From assembly GCA_021812825.1 (NCBI GenBank), contig JAKAMO010000066.1, forward strand, positions 1 through 15,314: DNA of 15,314 nucleotides. Reading direction: 5' to 3'. The DNA is from a bacterium. GTDB taxonomy: Bacteria > Elusimicrobiota > Elusimicrobia > Elusimicrobiales > UBA9959. How positions within the stretch are numbered: position 1 is the first letter of the stretch; each line of letters starts with the position of its first letter. This document shows, one piece after another, positions 6,777 through 13,836 of the stretch. The notes under the pieces are model-generated. The model was given only the letters and a program-made list of their open reading frames with translations, did not search any database and was not told where the DNA came from. Both the position numbers and the translations under genes were made by a program.

Positions 6777-6808
6777 CAGGAAAATCCCTTTTTTCCCCGC
6801 GCCGGGAA

Positions 6809-6912
6809 CAGGCATGGGATAGCCCTGCCGCCGCATAGCGGATGGGGGGCCCCGCTTCGGGGGGAAACCACGGGAGGGTTTCCTACGCGGCGGAAGGGCG
6901 ATCCCATGACTG
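6809..6912. repeat. Long imperfect inverted repeat with two inner hairpins (REP/MITE-like or attenuator)
   Basis: The arm at 6813-6834 matches the reverse complement of 6887-6908 at 20 of 22 positions. Short extensions pair outside (6809-6811 with 6910-6912) and inside (6836-6838 with 6883-6885, shared with the inner stem). Two perfect hairpins lie inside: CCCCG (6850-6854) with CGGGG (6858-6862), and GGAAACC (6863-6869) with GGTTTCC (6877-6883). The result is a branched, cruciform-like fold of about 104 bases that starts 2 bases after the lolC stop codon. It has no coding signal and no T-run. It could be a repetitive palindromic or miniature mobile element, an mRNA-stabilising structure, or an attenuator. 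Confidence 0.75.
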
Positions 6913-6914
6913 GA

Positions 6915-8144
6915 TTATCCATAGCGTATCGCGTCCACAGGGCTGATCCTGGAAGCCCGCAGCGCCGGGTATACCGCGCTGAGCATGCAGAGCAGGTAGC
7001 TGACGGCCGCGGTGAGCAGTATATTGGAAAGCTTCAGCTGCACCGGCACCTTCGTCACGTAATAGATGTCCGACGGCAGCTCGATGACCGGATAAGCGGA
7101 GATGAAGACGGAGATCCCCACGCCCAGCAGCAGGCCCAACGTTATGCCGGTGAGAGCTATCAGGTTCCCCTCCCACAGGAACACCTTCCTGACGAAGGAC
7201 GGCCCGGCCCCCATCGCGCGCAGTATGCCGATATCCCGCAGCTTCTCCACGCTCATCATCAGCAGGTTGGAGGCGATGTTGAAGGTGGCCACCAGGATGA
7301 TCAGCGCCAGCACCAGCGACATCACGAACTTCTCCAGCTTCAGCGCCGAGAAAAGCGTGCGGTTCATGTCGGCGTAGGTCTTCACGCTGTAGGCGAAGCC
7401 GAGCGTCTTGCGCAGAGCCGCCGCGGCGGCCGGCGCGTCATTTATGTCCCGGAGCCGCACGCCGACGCCGTTGGCCCCGCCCGGCACTCCGAAGAAGTCT
7501 CCCGCTGCCGCGATGCCGCAGTAGGCCATGGTGTTGTCGAACTCGAAATAGCCGGTGCGTATAAGGCCGGTCACGCGGAACTTCTTCATCTTCGGCAGCA
7601 GCCCCATGCCTGTCGTCGCCGCCCCCTGCGGCGAGACCAGCACCACGTCGTCGCCGGTCCAGAGCCCCAGGTGCCTGGCCAGCTCTTCGCCCAGCACCAG
7701 CGCAGGAGGAGCATCCTTGACCGGCGAGAAAAGCCCGTCCCAGGACCCGCGCGTCAGGGAGGAGCGGAGGCTGTTAACCTTGAACTCGGCCTCCGGGGAA
7801 AAGCCTTTCACCACCACACCGGTGGAGCGGCCGTCGAACGTAAGTATCCCCTGCCCCAGCACGAACGGGGACTCGGCCGCGGCATGTCCCTCCTTGCCCA
7901 GCACGGCCCTGATAACCTCGAGGTCGCGCGGCTTCATGCTGCCGTAGATGGTTATGTGGGCCTGCGCGTCTATTATCTTCTTCTTGATGTCGGACTGGAA
8001 GCCGTCCATGATGGCCAGCGTCACGATAAGCGCGGCGACACCGAGCGCCACCCCCGCCACGCCGATGACCGTAGTGATCATGGCGAAAAGGCCCTTCCTC
8101 TTGGCAAGCAGGTACCGGCGGGCTATGAAGAATTCCGTGGACAT
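6915..8144 (-). CDS. LolC/LolE-family lipoprotein-releasing permease
   Basis: 409 residues. The N-terminus (EFFIARRYLLAKRKG) matches this family's start. Transmembrane helix 1 is at about 21-46, followed by a large periplasmic domain (about 47-270), then helices at about 273-297, 325-350 and 374-395. Family hallmarks are NIASNLLMMSVEKLRDIGIL (289-308), LRAMGA after it, and the C-terminal YPALRASRISPVDAIRYG. It extracts outer-membrane lipoproteins in complex with LolD, encoded next. Only one permease gene is present here, so the complex may be a homodimer (LolF-like), or a partner lies elsewhere. No clear Shine-Dalgarno site precedes the ATG. A GC-rich hairpin (8165-8186) lies in the 56-base gap after lysS. 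The stop codon is followed almost directly by the long inverted repeat. Confidence 0.9.
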   Translation of the reverse strand: MSTEFFIARRYLLAKRKGLFAMITTVIGVAGVALGVAALIVTLAIMDGFQSDIKKKIIDAQAHITIYGSMKPRDLEVIRAVLGKEGHAAAESPFVLGQGILTFDGRSTGVVVKGFSPEAEFKVNSLRSSLTRGSWDGLFSPVKDAPPALVLGEELARHLGLWTGDDVVLVSPQGAATTGMGLLPKMKKFRVTGLIRTGYFEFDNTMAYCGIAAAGDFFGVPGGANGVGVRLRDINDAPAAAAALRKTLGFAYSVKTYADMNRTLFSALKLEKFVMSLVLALIILVATFNIASNLLMMSVEKLRDIGILRAMGAGPSFVRKVFLWEGNLIALTGITLGLLLGVGISVFISAYPVIELPSDIYYVTKVPVQLKLSNILLTAAVSYLLCMLSAVYPALRASRISPVDAIRYG

Positions 8145-8164
8145 AACTGGGACCGGCGGGCGGC

Positions 8165-8186
8165 CGCCGGGGACGGTTCCCCGGCG
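8165..8186. repeat. GC-rich 9-bp hairpin between lysS and lolC
   Basis: CGCCGGGGA (8165-8173) pairs perfectly with TCCCCGGCG (8178-8186) around a 4-base loop. There is no T-run in either direction, so it is not a convincing terminator. It lies 21 bases before the lolC start codon and may affect lolC translation or processing of the operon transcript. Confidence 0.5.
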
Positions 8187-8195
8187 CGCCTTCCG

Positions 8196-8210
8196 GGAAG
8201 CTACGCTTCC
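8196..8210 (-). repeat. Hairpin at the lysS stop codon
   Basis: GGAAGC (8196-8201) pairs perfectly with GCTTCC (8205-8210) with a 3-base loop. The lysS TAG stop (8203-8201) lies across the loop and stem. No T-run follows. Confidence 0.45.
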
Positions 8211-9709
8211 GGCTTGGCTTCTTTCTGCTCCTCGGGGCGGAGCAGAGGGAACAGTATCACTTCGCGGATGGACGGCTTGCCGGTCAGCAGCATCGTGATG
8301 CGGTCTATACCTATCCCGATCCCCCCCATCGGCGGCATGCCGTACTCCATCGCTTCTATGAAATCCTTGTCGAGGATATCGGCCTCGCCGTTGTTCTCCT
8401 CCTGCTGCTGGCGGAGCTGTTCCACCAGGCGGCTCTTCTGGTCCTCCGGATCGTTAAGCTCGGAGTAGGCGTTGGCGATCTCCTCGGTGCCCGCGAAGAA
8501 CTCGAAGCGTTCCACCAGGCTCTCGTCCCCCGGCTTGCACTTGGCAAGCGGGGTGATCGCGGTGGGATGGTCGAAAACGAACGTAGGCTGCTGCAGCTCG
8601 CAGAGTATCTTCTCGTCCAGTATCCGGTCGAAGATCTTGGCAGACGTAGTGTCAGGCCCGCAGTCCACATGGAGCTTCTTGGCGAGCGCCACCAGGTTGG
8701 GGCGGTTGAAGCGCTTGCCGTCCAGTATATTGTGGATATCCTCTCCGGTCTTCGCCTTCCACTCTTCGGGAAGGGACAGGCGGCGGAAAGGCGGCTTCAG
8801 GCTTATCTTGTGGCCGTTGTAATCGACGGTATCGGCGCCGACGATCCGGATGAAGCGCTCGAAAAGCTTCTCTACCAGCTCTGCCATGCCGTGGTAGTCG
8901 GAATAGGCCTTGTAGGCCTCCACCATCGTGAACTCGGGGTTGTGGCGGGTATCCACGCCCTCGTTGCGGAACACCCGGCCTATCTCGTAGGCGCCCTGGA
9001 AGCCGCCTATCAGCAACTTCTTCAGCGGCAGCTCCAGCGCGATGCGCATGTAGAGCTCGTTCTTGTAGGCGTTGTGGAAGGTTATGAAAGGCCTGGCGGA
9101 AGCCCCGCCCGCCTGCCCGCACAGGACCGGCGTCTCGACCTCCAGCAGCCCCTCGGAGTTGAGGGTCTCGCGCAGCGCGGCCACGATCCGGGAGCGCTTC
9201 ACGAAGATCTCGCGCACGTCGTCGTTGGAGATCAGGTCGAGGTAGCGGTCGCGATAGCGGGCCTCGGAGTCGGTCAGGCCGTGGAACTTCTCCGGCAGCG
9301 GCCGCACCGACTTCGCCAGCACGGTCAGCTTCGACGCTTCCAGCGTCAGCTCGCCTGTCTTCGTGACGAACATCTTCCCCTCGACGCCGAGGAAGTCCCC
9401 CACGTGCATCTGCTTCTTGAACAGCTCGTAGGAGTCCTCCCCGACGGAGTCCTTCTTGACGTAGATCTGCAGCTTGCCGGTCCCGTCCTTCAGATGGGCG
9501 AAGGTGGCCTTGCCCATCACGCGCATCAGCACCATGCGCCCGGCCACGACGGCCGCGGCGTCAGGGGCCAGCTTGGCAGCTTCGGCCATGGTGTGCGTGG
9601 GCTTGAAGCGGTGCGGGAACGGGTCCACCCCCTTCTCGCGGATGGCCTTTATCTTGCCGTAGTTGTTGGCTATTATCTCGTGGATGCCGGAGTTCGGTGT
9701 AGTGTTCAT
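8201..9709 (-). CDS. Lysyl-tRNA synthetase, class II
   Basis: 502 residues, the standard bacterial LysS length; charges tRNA-Lys in the cytoplasm. An N-terminal OB-fold anticodon-binding domain (about 55-140, with GKATFAHLKDGTGKLQIYV) precedes the class II catalytic core. Motif 1 lies around VETPVL (191-196), motif 2 is YEIGRVFRNEG (241-251) followed by DTRHNPEFTMVE, and motif 3 is MGGIGIGIDRITMLL (461-475). FAGTEEIANAYSELNDP (405-421) and GMPPMGGIGIGIDR are LysS signatures that separate it from AspRS and AsnRS. The ATG overlaps the response-regulator stop as ATGA and lacks its own Shine-Dalgarno site, so translation is probably coupled. A hairpin spans the stop codon. No truncation or missing motif is seen. 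Confidence 0.97.
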   Translation of the reverse strand: MNTTPNSGIHEIIANNYGKIKAIREKGVDPFPHRFKPTHTMAEAAKLAPDAAAVVAGRMVLMRVMGKATFAHLKDGTGKLQIYVKKDSVGEDSYELFKKQMHVGDFLGVEGKMFVTKTGELTLEASKLTVLAKSVRPLPEKFHGLTDSEARYRDRYLDLISNDDVREIFVKRSRIVAALRETLNSEGLLEVETPVLCGQAGGASARPFITFHNAYKNELYMRIALELPLKKLLIGGFQGAYEIGRVFRNEGVDTRHNPEFTMVEAYKAYSDYHGMAELVEKLFERFIRIVGADTVDYNGHKISLKPPFRRLSLPEEWKAKTGEDIHNILDGKRFNRPNLVALAKKLHVDCGPDTTSAKIFDRILDEKILCELQQPTFVFDHPTAITPLAKCKPGDESLVERFEFFAGTEEIANAYSELNDPEDQKSRLVEQLRQQQEENNGEADILDKDFIEAMEYGMPPMGGIGIGIDRITMLLTGKPSIREVILFPLLRPEEQKEAKPEA

Positions 9710-10089
9710 TGTCTTGAGGCTATGGCGTCCTTTACTATTTTTATCAGGTTCTTGGGCTCGAAGGGCTTCTCGACGAAGGCGAAGATGTTCGAGGACATCT
9801 CGAAGAGGTCCTTCATCTGGCCCTTGGCGGTGAGGATTATTATCGGGATGCGGTTGAGCTCGTCCATCTCCTGCAGCTTCGTCTGCAGGGTATAGCCGTC
9901 CATCTCCGGCATCATGATATCCAGTATCATCGCGTCCGGTATGATCTTGCCTGGGTCCGTCGAAGTGAGCTTGTTGTAGGCCTCGAGGCCGTTGTATGCC
10001 TCCAGCACATCCAGCTTCTCCCTCTCGAGCAGCACCTTTATGAGATATACGACGTCTTTTTCGTCGTCGACGACCATCACTTTTGGCAT
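9706..10089 (-). CDS. Stand-alone receiver-domain response regulator
   Basis: 127 residues, one receiver domain and no output domain (CheY/Spo0F-like size). The acidic pocket is D8 and D9 (VVDDE), phosphoacceptor D57 (LDIMMPEMDG), the conserved T87 (ILTAKG) and K108 (FVEKPF). It probably passes phosphate or works by protein contact, since it has no DNA-binding part. The frame is open up to 10371, but the family start and GGGAGA four to five bases upstream set the ATG at 10089; the longer version would run through the promoter region and antisense to ndk. It is the first gene of the minus-strand block and overlaps lysS by ATGA, so it is probably co-translated with it. No histidine kinase is present in the window. 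Confidence 0.92.
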   Translation of the reverse strand: MPKVMVVDDEKDVVYLIKVLLEREKLDVLEAYNGLEAYNKLTSTDPGKIIPDAMILDIMMPEMDGYTLQTKLQEMDELNRIPIIILTAKGQMKDLFEMSSNIFAFVEKPFEPKNLIKIVKDAIASRQ

Positions 10090-10092
10090 ATG

Positions 10093-10098
10093 TCTCCC
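10093..10098 (-). promoter_or_regulatory. Shine-Dalgarno site that sets the response-regulator start
   Basis: GGGAGA ends three bases before the ATG at 10089, supporting the short 127-residue receiver rather than an upstream in-frame start. Confidence 0.55.
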
Positions 10099-10141
10099 AT
10101 TTACCGGCGCACGGCCGGGATCACGGATAATATAGTTAATG

Positions 10142-10171
10142 ATTGTACAAGAAATACGGCCCAAAAAACAA
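10142..10171 (-). promoter_or_regulatory. Candidate promoter for the minus-strand operon
   Basis: TTGTTT (10171-10166) and TACAAT (10147-10142) are separated by 18 bases on the minus strand, in the AT-rich part of the 148-base divergent gap. The predicted start is near 10135, leaving a leader of about 45 bases before the response regulator. The -10 is good (five of six) and the -35 fair (four of six). No equally good promoter for ndk was found; TAGAAT at 10199-10204 on the plus strand is a weak candidate. Confidence 0.45.
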
Positions 10172-10237
10172 GATTGGCGGCCCCGGCGGAAAAGAATGTA
10201 GAATATACCCGGATCTTGAACGATAAACGGAGGCAAC

Positions 10238-10711
10238 ATGAGCATGGAGAAGACCCTTATACTTATTAAGCCGGACGGCATGCAGCGCAAGCTGGCCGGC
10301 CTCTCGATAGACCGCCTGGACAGCACCGGCCTGGAGATGGTCGGCGCCAAGATGGTTTCCGTGACCGACAAGCTGGCCAGGACCCATTACGCCCTGCTGG
10401 AAGGCAAGGGCTTCTTCGCCGACAAGGCCAAGTTCGACCATCTGATAGCCTATTTAAAGGGAGACTTCCACGGTGTCTCCAGGAGCCGCGTGCTGGCGCT
10501 GGTGTATCAGGGAGAGAACGCCGTAAAAGCCGTACGTGATATAGTCGGGGCCACGCACCCCGAGGCGGCCGCCCCCGGCACGATACGCGGCTCGTTCGGC
10601 AGGATCAACTCCAAGACCGGCATCTTCGAGAACGTGATACACGCCTCCGGCAACGTCGAAGAGGCCGAGCGCGAGGTCGGGATCTGGTTCAAGCCGGAAG
10701 AGCTGGTCTGA
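10238..10711 (+). CDS. Nucleoside diphosphate kinase
   Basis: 157 residues. It transfers phosphate from ATP to NDPs through a phosphohistidine. It opens with KTLILIKPDGMQRKL (K11 in the nucleotide site). The catalytic histidine is H135 in NVIHASG, and GATHPEAAAPGTIRGSFG (104-121) is the family signature. A few extra residues (INSKTGIFE) before the active site, found in some NDK branches, make it longer than the approximately 140-residue standard enzyme. GGAGG lies four bases before the first ATG; a second ATG two codons later is also possible. It is the first plus-strand gene, divergent from the response regulator. No linked function with the downstream genes is obvious. Confidence 0.96.
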   Translation: MSMEKTLILIKPDGMQRKLAGLSIDRLDSTGLEMVGAKMVSVTDKLARTHYALLEGKGFFADKAKFDHLIAYLKGDFHGVSRSRVLALVYQGENAVKAVRDIVGATHPEAAAPGTIRGSFGRINSKTGIFENVIHASGNVEEAEREVGIWFKPEELV

Positions 10712-10733
10712 CGGCTCCCGGCCCGGTACCTCG

Positions 10734-11627
10734 ATGCTGAGAAAGCTCCTGCCGGCCTCCGTAGCGGCGCTGCTGCTCCTCTGCTGTTCGCTCCACGCGC
10801 GCGCGGAGGAGCGGATCGAGGAGCGGGTCACGCTTACCACGGAGGACGGCTGGAACCTCAGCGCCCACTACCTGCCGGCCGGGCCTGACTCCCCGACGCT
10901 GCTGCTGATACACTCGCAGAAGAGCGACCTGGGCGAGTGGAAGCCCTGGCTGCCGCTGATCAAGCGTTACGGCTTCGGCTACCTGTCGATGGACCTCCGG
11001 GGCCACGGCGACAGCTTCGTGACCCCGGACGGCTCCACCACGTCCTGGCGCTCTTTCAGTCCCAGCGGCTCGGACAACGAATACAACAAGATGCTGCGCG
11101 ACGTGGAGGCCGGGCTGGCCTTCCTGTCCACCAATTCCGTCAGCGGCGAGCGGACCGTGCTGGTCGGCGACGTGCTGGGCGCGAACCTGGCCATAAAAGC
11201 GGCCGCGATACACCCGGAAGTGGCGATGGTGATAGCCGTCTCGCCGGTGCTGAACGTCAACGACGTCCTCTCGGTGAACCCCCTGCGCGCCTACGGCACC
11301 CGGCCGCTGCTGATGATAGGCGGGGCCGGCCAGGGCCGCCAGTACAAGGAACTGCAGCTGCTGAACGATATCGCGCGGAGGGCCTGCGGCAAGGAGAACG
11401 CCGCGATCATAGTGGAGGCCAAGGGGTTCGGCCCAAAACTCATTTCGCGCTACAACATCAGGCGGGTGCTTGACTGGATAAAGAACCCCAGGCTGCCGGA
11501 AATAGTCGAGTACTCATCCGCCGCGGCCTCCGGCTTCGCTCCGGAGGGGACCGAGACGACAGGAGAGACGCAGAACGCGGGAACGGATCGACCCGCCCAG
11601 CCTGAGGACATGAATGAAGAGAATTGA
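10734..11627 (+). CDS. Secreted alpha/beta-hydrolase-fold protein, probably without catalytic triad
   Basis: 297 residues. A signal peptide (1-24) ends in HARA before EER. The fold is recognisable: strands with TLLLIH (55-60), YLSMDLRGHGDS (83-94), nucleophile-elbow strand TVLVGDVLGANLA (141-153), VIAVSPVL, and PLLMIGG. The elbow should read GxSxG but reads G145-D-V-L-G149, so valine replaces the nucleophile serine. The loop that normally carries the acid (after PLLMIGG) is GAGQGRQ, and where GxGH is expected the sequence is GFGPK (231-235). It may therefore be a binding or structural pseudoenzyme of the envelope. The last 35 residues are Glu/Thr/Pro-rich and look disordered. No clear Shine-Dalgarno site precedes the ATG. 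It overlaps murQ by 14 bases. No specific function can be assigned. Confidence 0.82.
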   Translation: MLRKLLPASVAALLLLCCSLHARAEERIEERVTLTTEDGWNLSAHYLPAGPDSPTLLLIHSQKSDLGEWKPWLPLIKRYGFGYLSMDLRGHGDSFVTPDGSTTSWRSFSPSGSDNEYNKMLRDVEAGLAFLSTNSVSGERTVLVGDVLGANLAIKAAAIHPEVAMVIAVSPVLNVNDVLSVNPLRAYGTRPLLMIGGAGQGRQYKELQLLNDIARRACGKENAAIIVEAKGFGPKLISRYNIRRVLDWIKNPRLPEIVEYSSAAASGFAPEGTETTGETQNAGTDRPAQPEDMNEEN

Positions 11628-12519
11628 CGCTTTCACACGCTATTCCAGACTGCCGACCGAGCAGAACAACCCGCGCACCAGGGACCTCGACCGCGTGCCG
11701 CTGCGCCGCGTGCTGGAGAAGCTTAACCACGAGGACTCGCTGGTCCCCAAGGCGGTCGCCGCCGCCGTCCCCAGCATAGAGAAAGCGGCCAGGGCCATCT
11801 CCCGCAGCTATCTGGCCGGCAGAAAGATCTATTTCATCGGCGCGGGCACCAGCGGCCGGCTCGGAGTGCTGGAAGCGGCCGAGATACCGCCCACCTACGG
11901 GGTGGCGCCTGGCACCTTCACCGCGCTGATGGCGGGAGGCAACTCCGCCGTGTTCCTTTCCAAGGAAGGCGCGGAAGACGTTTCCGAGAACGGCCGGAAG
12001 GAGATCGCCCGGCTCGTCAGGCGCGGGGATACCGTAGTGGGAATAGCTGCCAGCGGCATAACGCCGTACGTGAAGGGCGGCCTCGCCGCCGGCAGGAAGG
12101 CCGGCGCCGTGACCGTACTGCTGACCTGCAACCCCAGGGAGAGGGCGCCTGAAGCCTCCATACGGGTGGCCATAGACGTGGGACCGGAACCAGTTTCCGG
12201 CTCCACCCGCATGAAGTCCGGCACCGCGACGAAGCTGGCGCTGAACATGCTCTCCACCGCCTCGATGGTCATCTCGGGCAAGGTCTACAGGAACTGGATG
12301 GTGGACGTGAAGACCACCTCACGCAAGCTGGTACTGCGGGCCGAGCGCATCACGGCCACCGTCGGCGGCGTAGACCAGGCCGAGGCGCGGCGCCTGCTGG
12401 ACATCACAGGCAACGACGTGAAGACCGCGATCGTAATGGCCAGGCTCGGAGTGGGCCGCGCCGCGGCCGAGACGAGGATAAAGAAGGCCCGGGGCTTCCT
12501 GAAGAGGATACTCGGCTGA
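11614..12519 (+). CDS. MurQ, N-acetylmuramic acid 6-phosphate etherase
   Basis: 301 residues, the standard length. It cleaves the lactyl ether of MurNAc-6-P to give GlcNAc-6-P and D-lactate during peptidoglycan recycling in the cytoplasm. The single SIS domain shows YFIGAGTSGRLGVLEAAE (73-90) followed by IPPTYG, IAASGITPYV (144-153), and the highly conserved SGSTRMKSGTATKLALNML (195-213) then NWMVDVKTTSRKL. E90 in the AAEIPPTYG segment matches the conserved catalytic-site glutamate. The ATG lies inside the end of the preceding gene, with GAGG six bases upstream, so the two are probably coupled. The expected upstream partners (AnmK or a MurNAc PTS) are not in this window. Confidence 0.95.
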   Translation: MKRIDAFTRYSRLPTEQNNPRTRDLDRVPLRRVLEKLNHEDSLVPKAVAAAVPSIEKAARAISRSYLAGRKIYFIGAGTSGRLGVLEAAEIPPTYGVAPGTFTALMAGGNSAVFLSKEGAEDVSENGRKEIARLVRRGDTVVGIAASGITPYVKGGLAAGRKAGAVTVLLTCNPRERAPEASIRVAIDVGPEPVSGSTRMKSGTATKLALNMLSTASMVISGKVYRNWMVDVKTTSRKLVLRAERITATVGGVDQAEARRLLDITGNDVKTAIVMARLGVGRAAAETRIKKARGFLKRILG

Positions 12520-12605
12520 AAGCCGCCCGTCCTTCCCACGCAACCTTCGGCAGCGCGCGGACGTACTAACCTTAAGCCGGCGCCGCCGGCCGAAGCAACG
12601 ATACT

Positions 12606-13835
12606 ATGCGCTCATACCTGCTCATTCCCCTGCTCGCCGCCATGCCGGCGGCCTCTTACGCCCAGACGCTGACGCTCGACGACGCGGCTGCCGCCGTCCT
12701 GAAGGCCAACCCGCAGGCGCAGGCCTCGGCCTCCGACCTGCGCGCCGCCGAATCCAGGCTTTCCGCGGCGAGGGCCGGCTTCTATCCCTCCTTCTCGGCC
12801 AACGCCTCATATTCCCGCTCAGGCACCCAGGGCTTCGACCCCGGCGATTCCTATTCCTACGGCTTTTCCGGCCGCCAGCCGCTCTTCTCCGCCGGTATCC
12901 CGGCGGCCGTCCGCTCCGCGGCGGCCTCGAGGGATTCCGCCAAAGCCTCCTATGACCGGACCGTCTCGGCCCTTACCTACCAGCTCAAGACGGCCTTCGC
13001 GGATATACTCAACGCCAGGGAGACGGTGAAGCTCTCCTCTGAGACCATCCGTCGGCGGGAGGAGAACCTCGATCTTATCCGGCTAAAGTACCAGGCCGGC
13101 AGGGAGAACAAGGCCGCCCTGCTGGAGACCGAAGCCGCGCTGAAGACGGCCAAATGGCAGGACGGCCGCTACCGGAAGGACCTCCTTCTGCTGGAGCGGA
13201 AATTGGACAGGCTGCTCGGCCGTCCGCTGACCGCGCGCGTGCCGGAGCTTTCCCTGCCGCCGGCGCAGGAGCCCCCGGCGGACCTCTCGGCCTTCGCCGG
13301 CAGACTGCGCGGCCATTACTCCCTGCGAACGGCCCGCGCCGCGGTGGAGAGCGCTAAAGCCTCCGGGGATTCCGCCGCGGGGGCCCGCCTGCCGGAAGCC
13401 TACGCGAACGGCAGCTACGGCTGGAACGGCACGGACTGGCCGCGCAGGGACAGTTCCTGGGCCGTCGGAGCCAGCCTCAGTCTCCCCCTCTTCACCGGCG
13501 GCAGGCTCTCCGCCGGGACCAAGGCCGCCAGGTCCGCACTGGCCTCGGCCGAGGCCTCCCTCAGGGACGCCACCGACGACGTGCAGCTCAAGGCGGAGGA
13601 CGCCCTGCTCGCCTGGATAGAGGCCTGGGACTACCTCGGGGTGGCGAAAAGCTCGCTCGACGCCTCGGAGGCGCGCGCCTGGCTGGTGCGCAAGCAGTAC
13701 CTGGCCGGCCAGTCCTCCTATTTCGAGTGGCGCAACGTGGAAGAGCAGCTCATCAGCGAGCAGAACCAGTATCTGGCCGCCGGCCGCTCGCTGGCCGTCA
13801 GCGCCGCCGCCTTCGGACAGGCCATTGGAGAATAG
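12606..13835 (+). CDS. TolC-family outer-membrane efflux channel
   Basis: 409 residues, at the short end for the family. The signal peptide (1-19) ends in SYA before QTLTL. Two outer-membrane efflux-protein repeats follow (about 21-210 and 225-405). Each has long heptad-rich helices with many Ala, Glu and Arg residues, and a strand segment rich in Ser, Tyr and Gly: NASYSRSGTQGF near 66 and NGSYGWNGTDW near 268. LPLFTGG (about 296-302) and the DDA...NPQAQA start are family markers. It forms the trimeric channel through the outer membrane for the adaptor and ABC protein encoded next. The stop overlaps the adaptor's upstream region; spacing is one base. No Shine-Dalgarno site is evident before its ATG. 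Confidence 0.9.
   Translation: MRSYLLIPLLAAMPAASYAQTLTLDDAAAAVLKANPQAQASASDLRAAESRLSAARAGFYPSFSANASYSRSGTQGFDPGDSYSYGFSGRQPLFSAGIPAAVRSAAASRDSAKASYDRTVSALTYQLKTAFADILNARETVKLSSETIRRREENLDLIRLKYQAGRENKAALLETEAALKTAKWQDGRYRKDLLLLERKLDRLLGRPLTARVPELSLPPAQEPPADLSAFAGRLRGHYSLRTARAAVESAKASGDSAAGARLPEAYANGSYGWNGTDWPRRDSSWAVGASLSLPLFTGGRLSAGTKAARSALASAEASLRDATDDVQLKAEDALLAWIEAWDYLGVAKSSLDASEARAWLVRKQYLAGQSSYFEWRNVEEQLISEQNQYLAAGRSLAVSAAAFGQAIGE
13827..13830 (+). promoter_or_regulatory. Shine-Dalgarno site that sets the adaptor start
   Basis: GGAG ends six bases before the ATG at 13837. An in-frame TTG at 13825 overlaps this site, so the ATG is preferred and the adaptor has 318 residues. Confidence 0.55.
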
Positions 13836-13836
13836 G

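Noticed and set aside
6777..6836. 20-residue N-terminal extension of LolD
   Set aside because: It is encoded by the palindromic repeat, is not seen in LolD proteins, and a plausible ribosome site precedes the ATG at 6776.
6906..8468. 520-codon plus-strand open frame opposite lolC and the end of lysS
   Set aside because: Antisense to two clear genes and no recognisable motif; composition typical of a shadow frame.
8567..9895. 442-codon plus-strand open frame opposite lysS
   Set aside because: Mirror of the lysS coding sequence with no family motif.
10090..10371. N-terminal extension of the response regulator
   Set aside because: The extension crosses the AT-rich promoter gap and the antisense of ndk; the receiver family start and a GGGAGA site support 10089.
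12520..12605. GC-rich inverted repeats between murQ and the TolC gene (12545-12551 with 12589-12595; 12576-12581 with 12585-12590)
   Set aside because: Short, no T-run, and expected by chance in such GC-rich sequence; neither a terminator nor a promoter could be supported.
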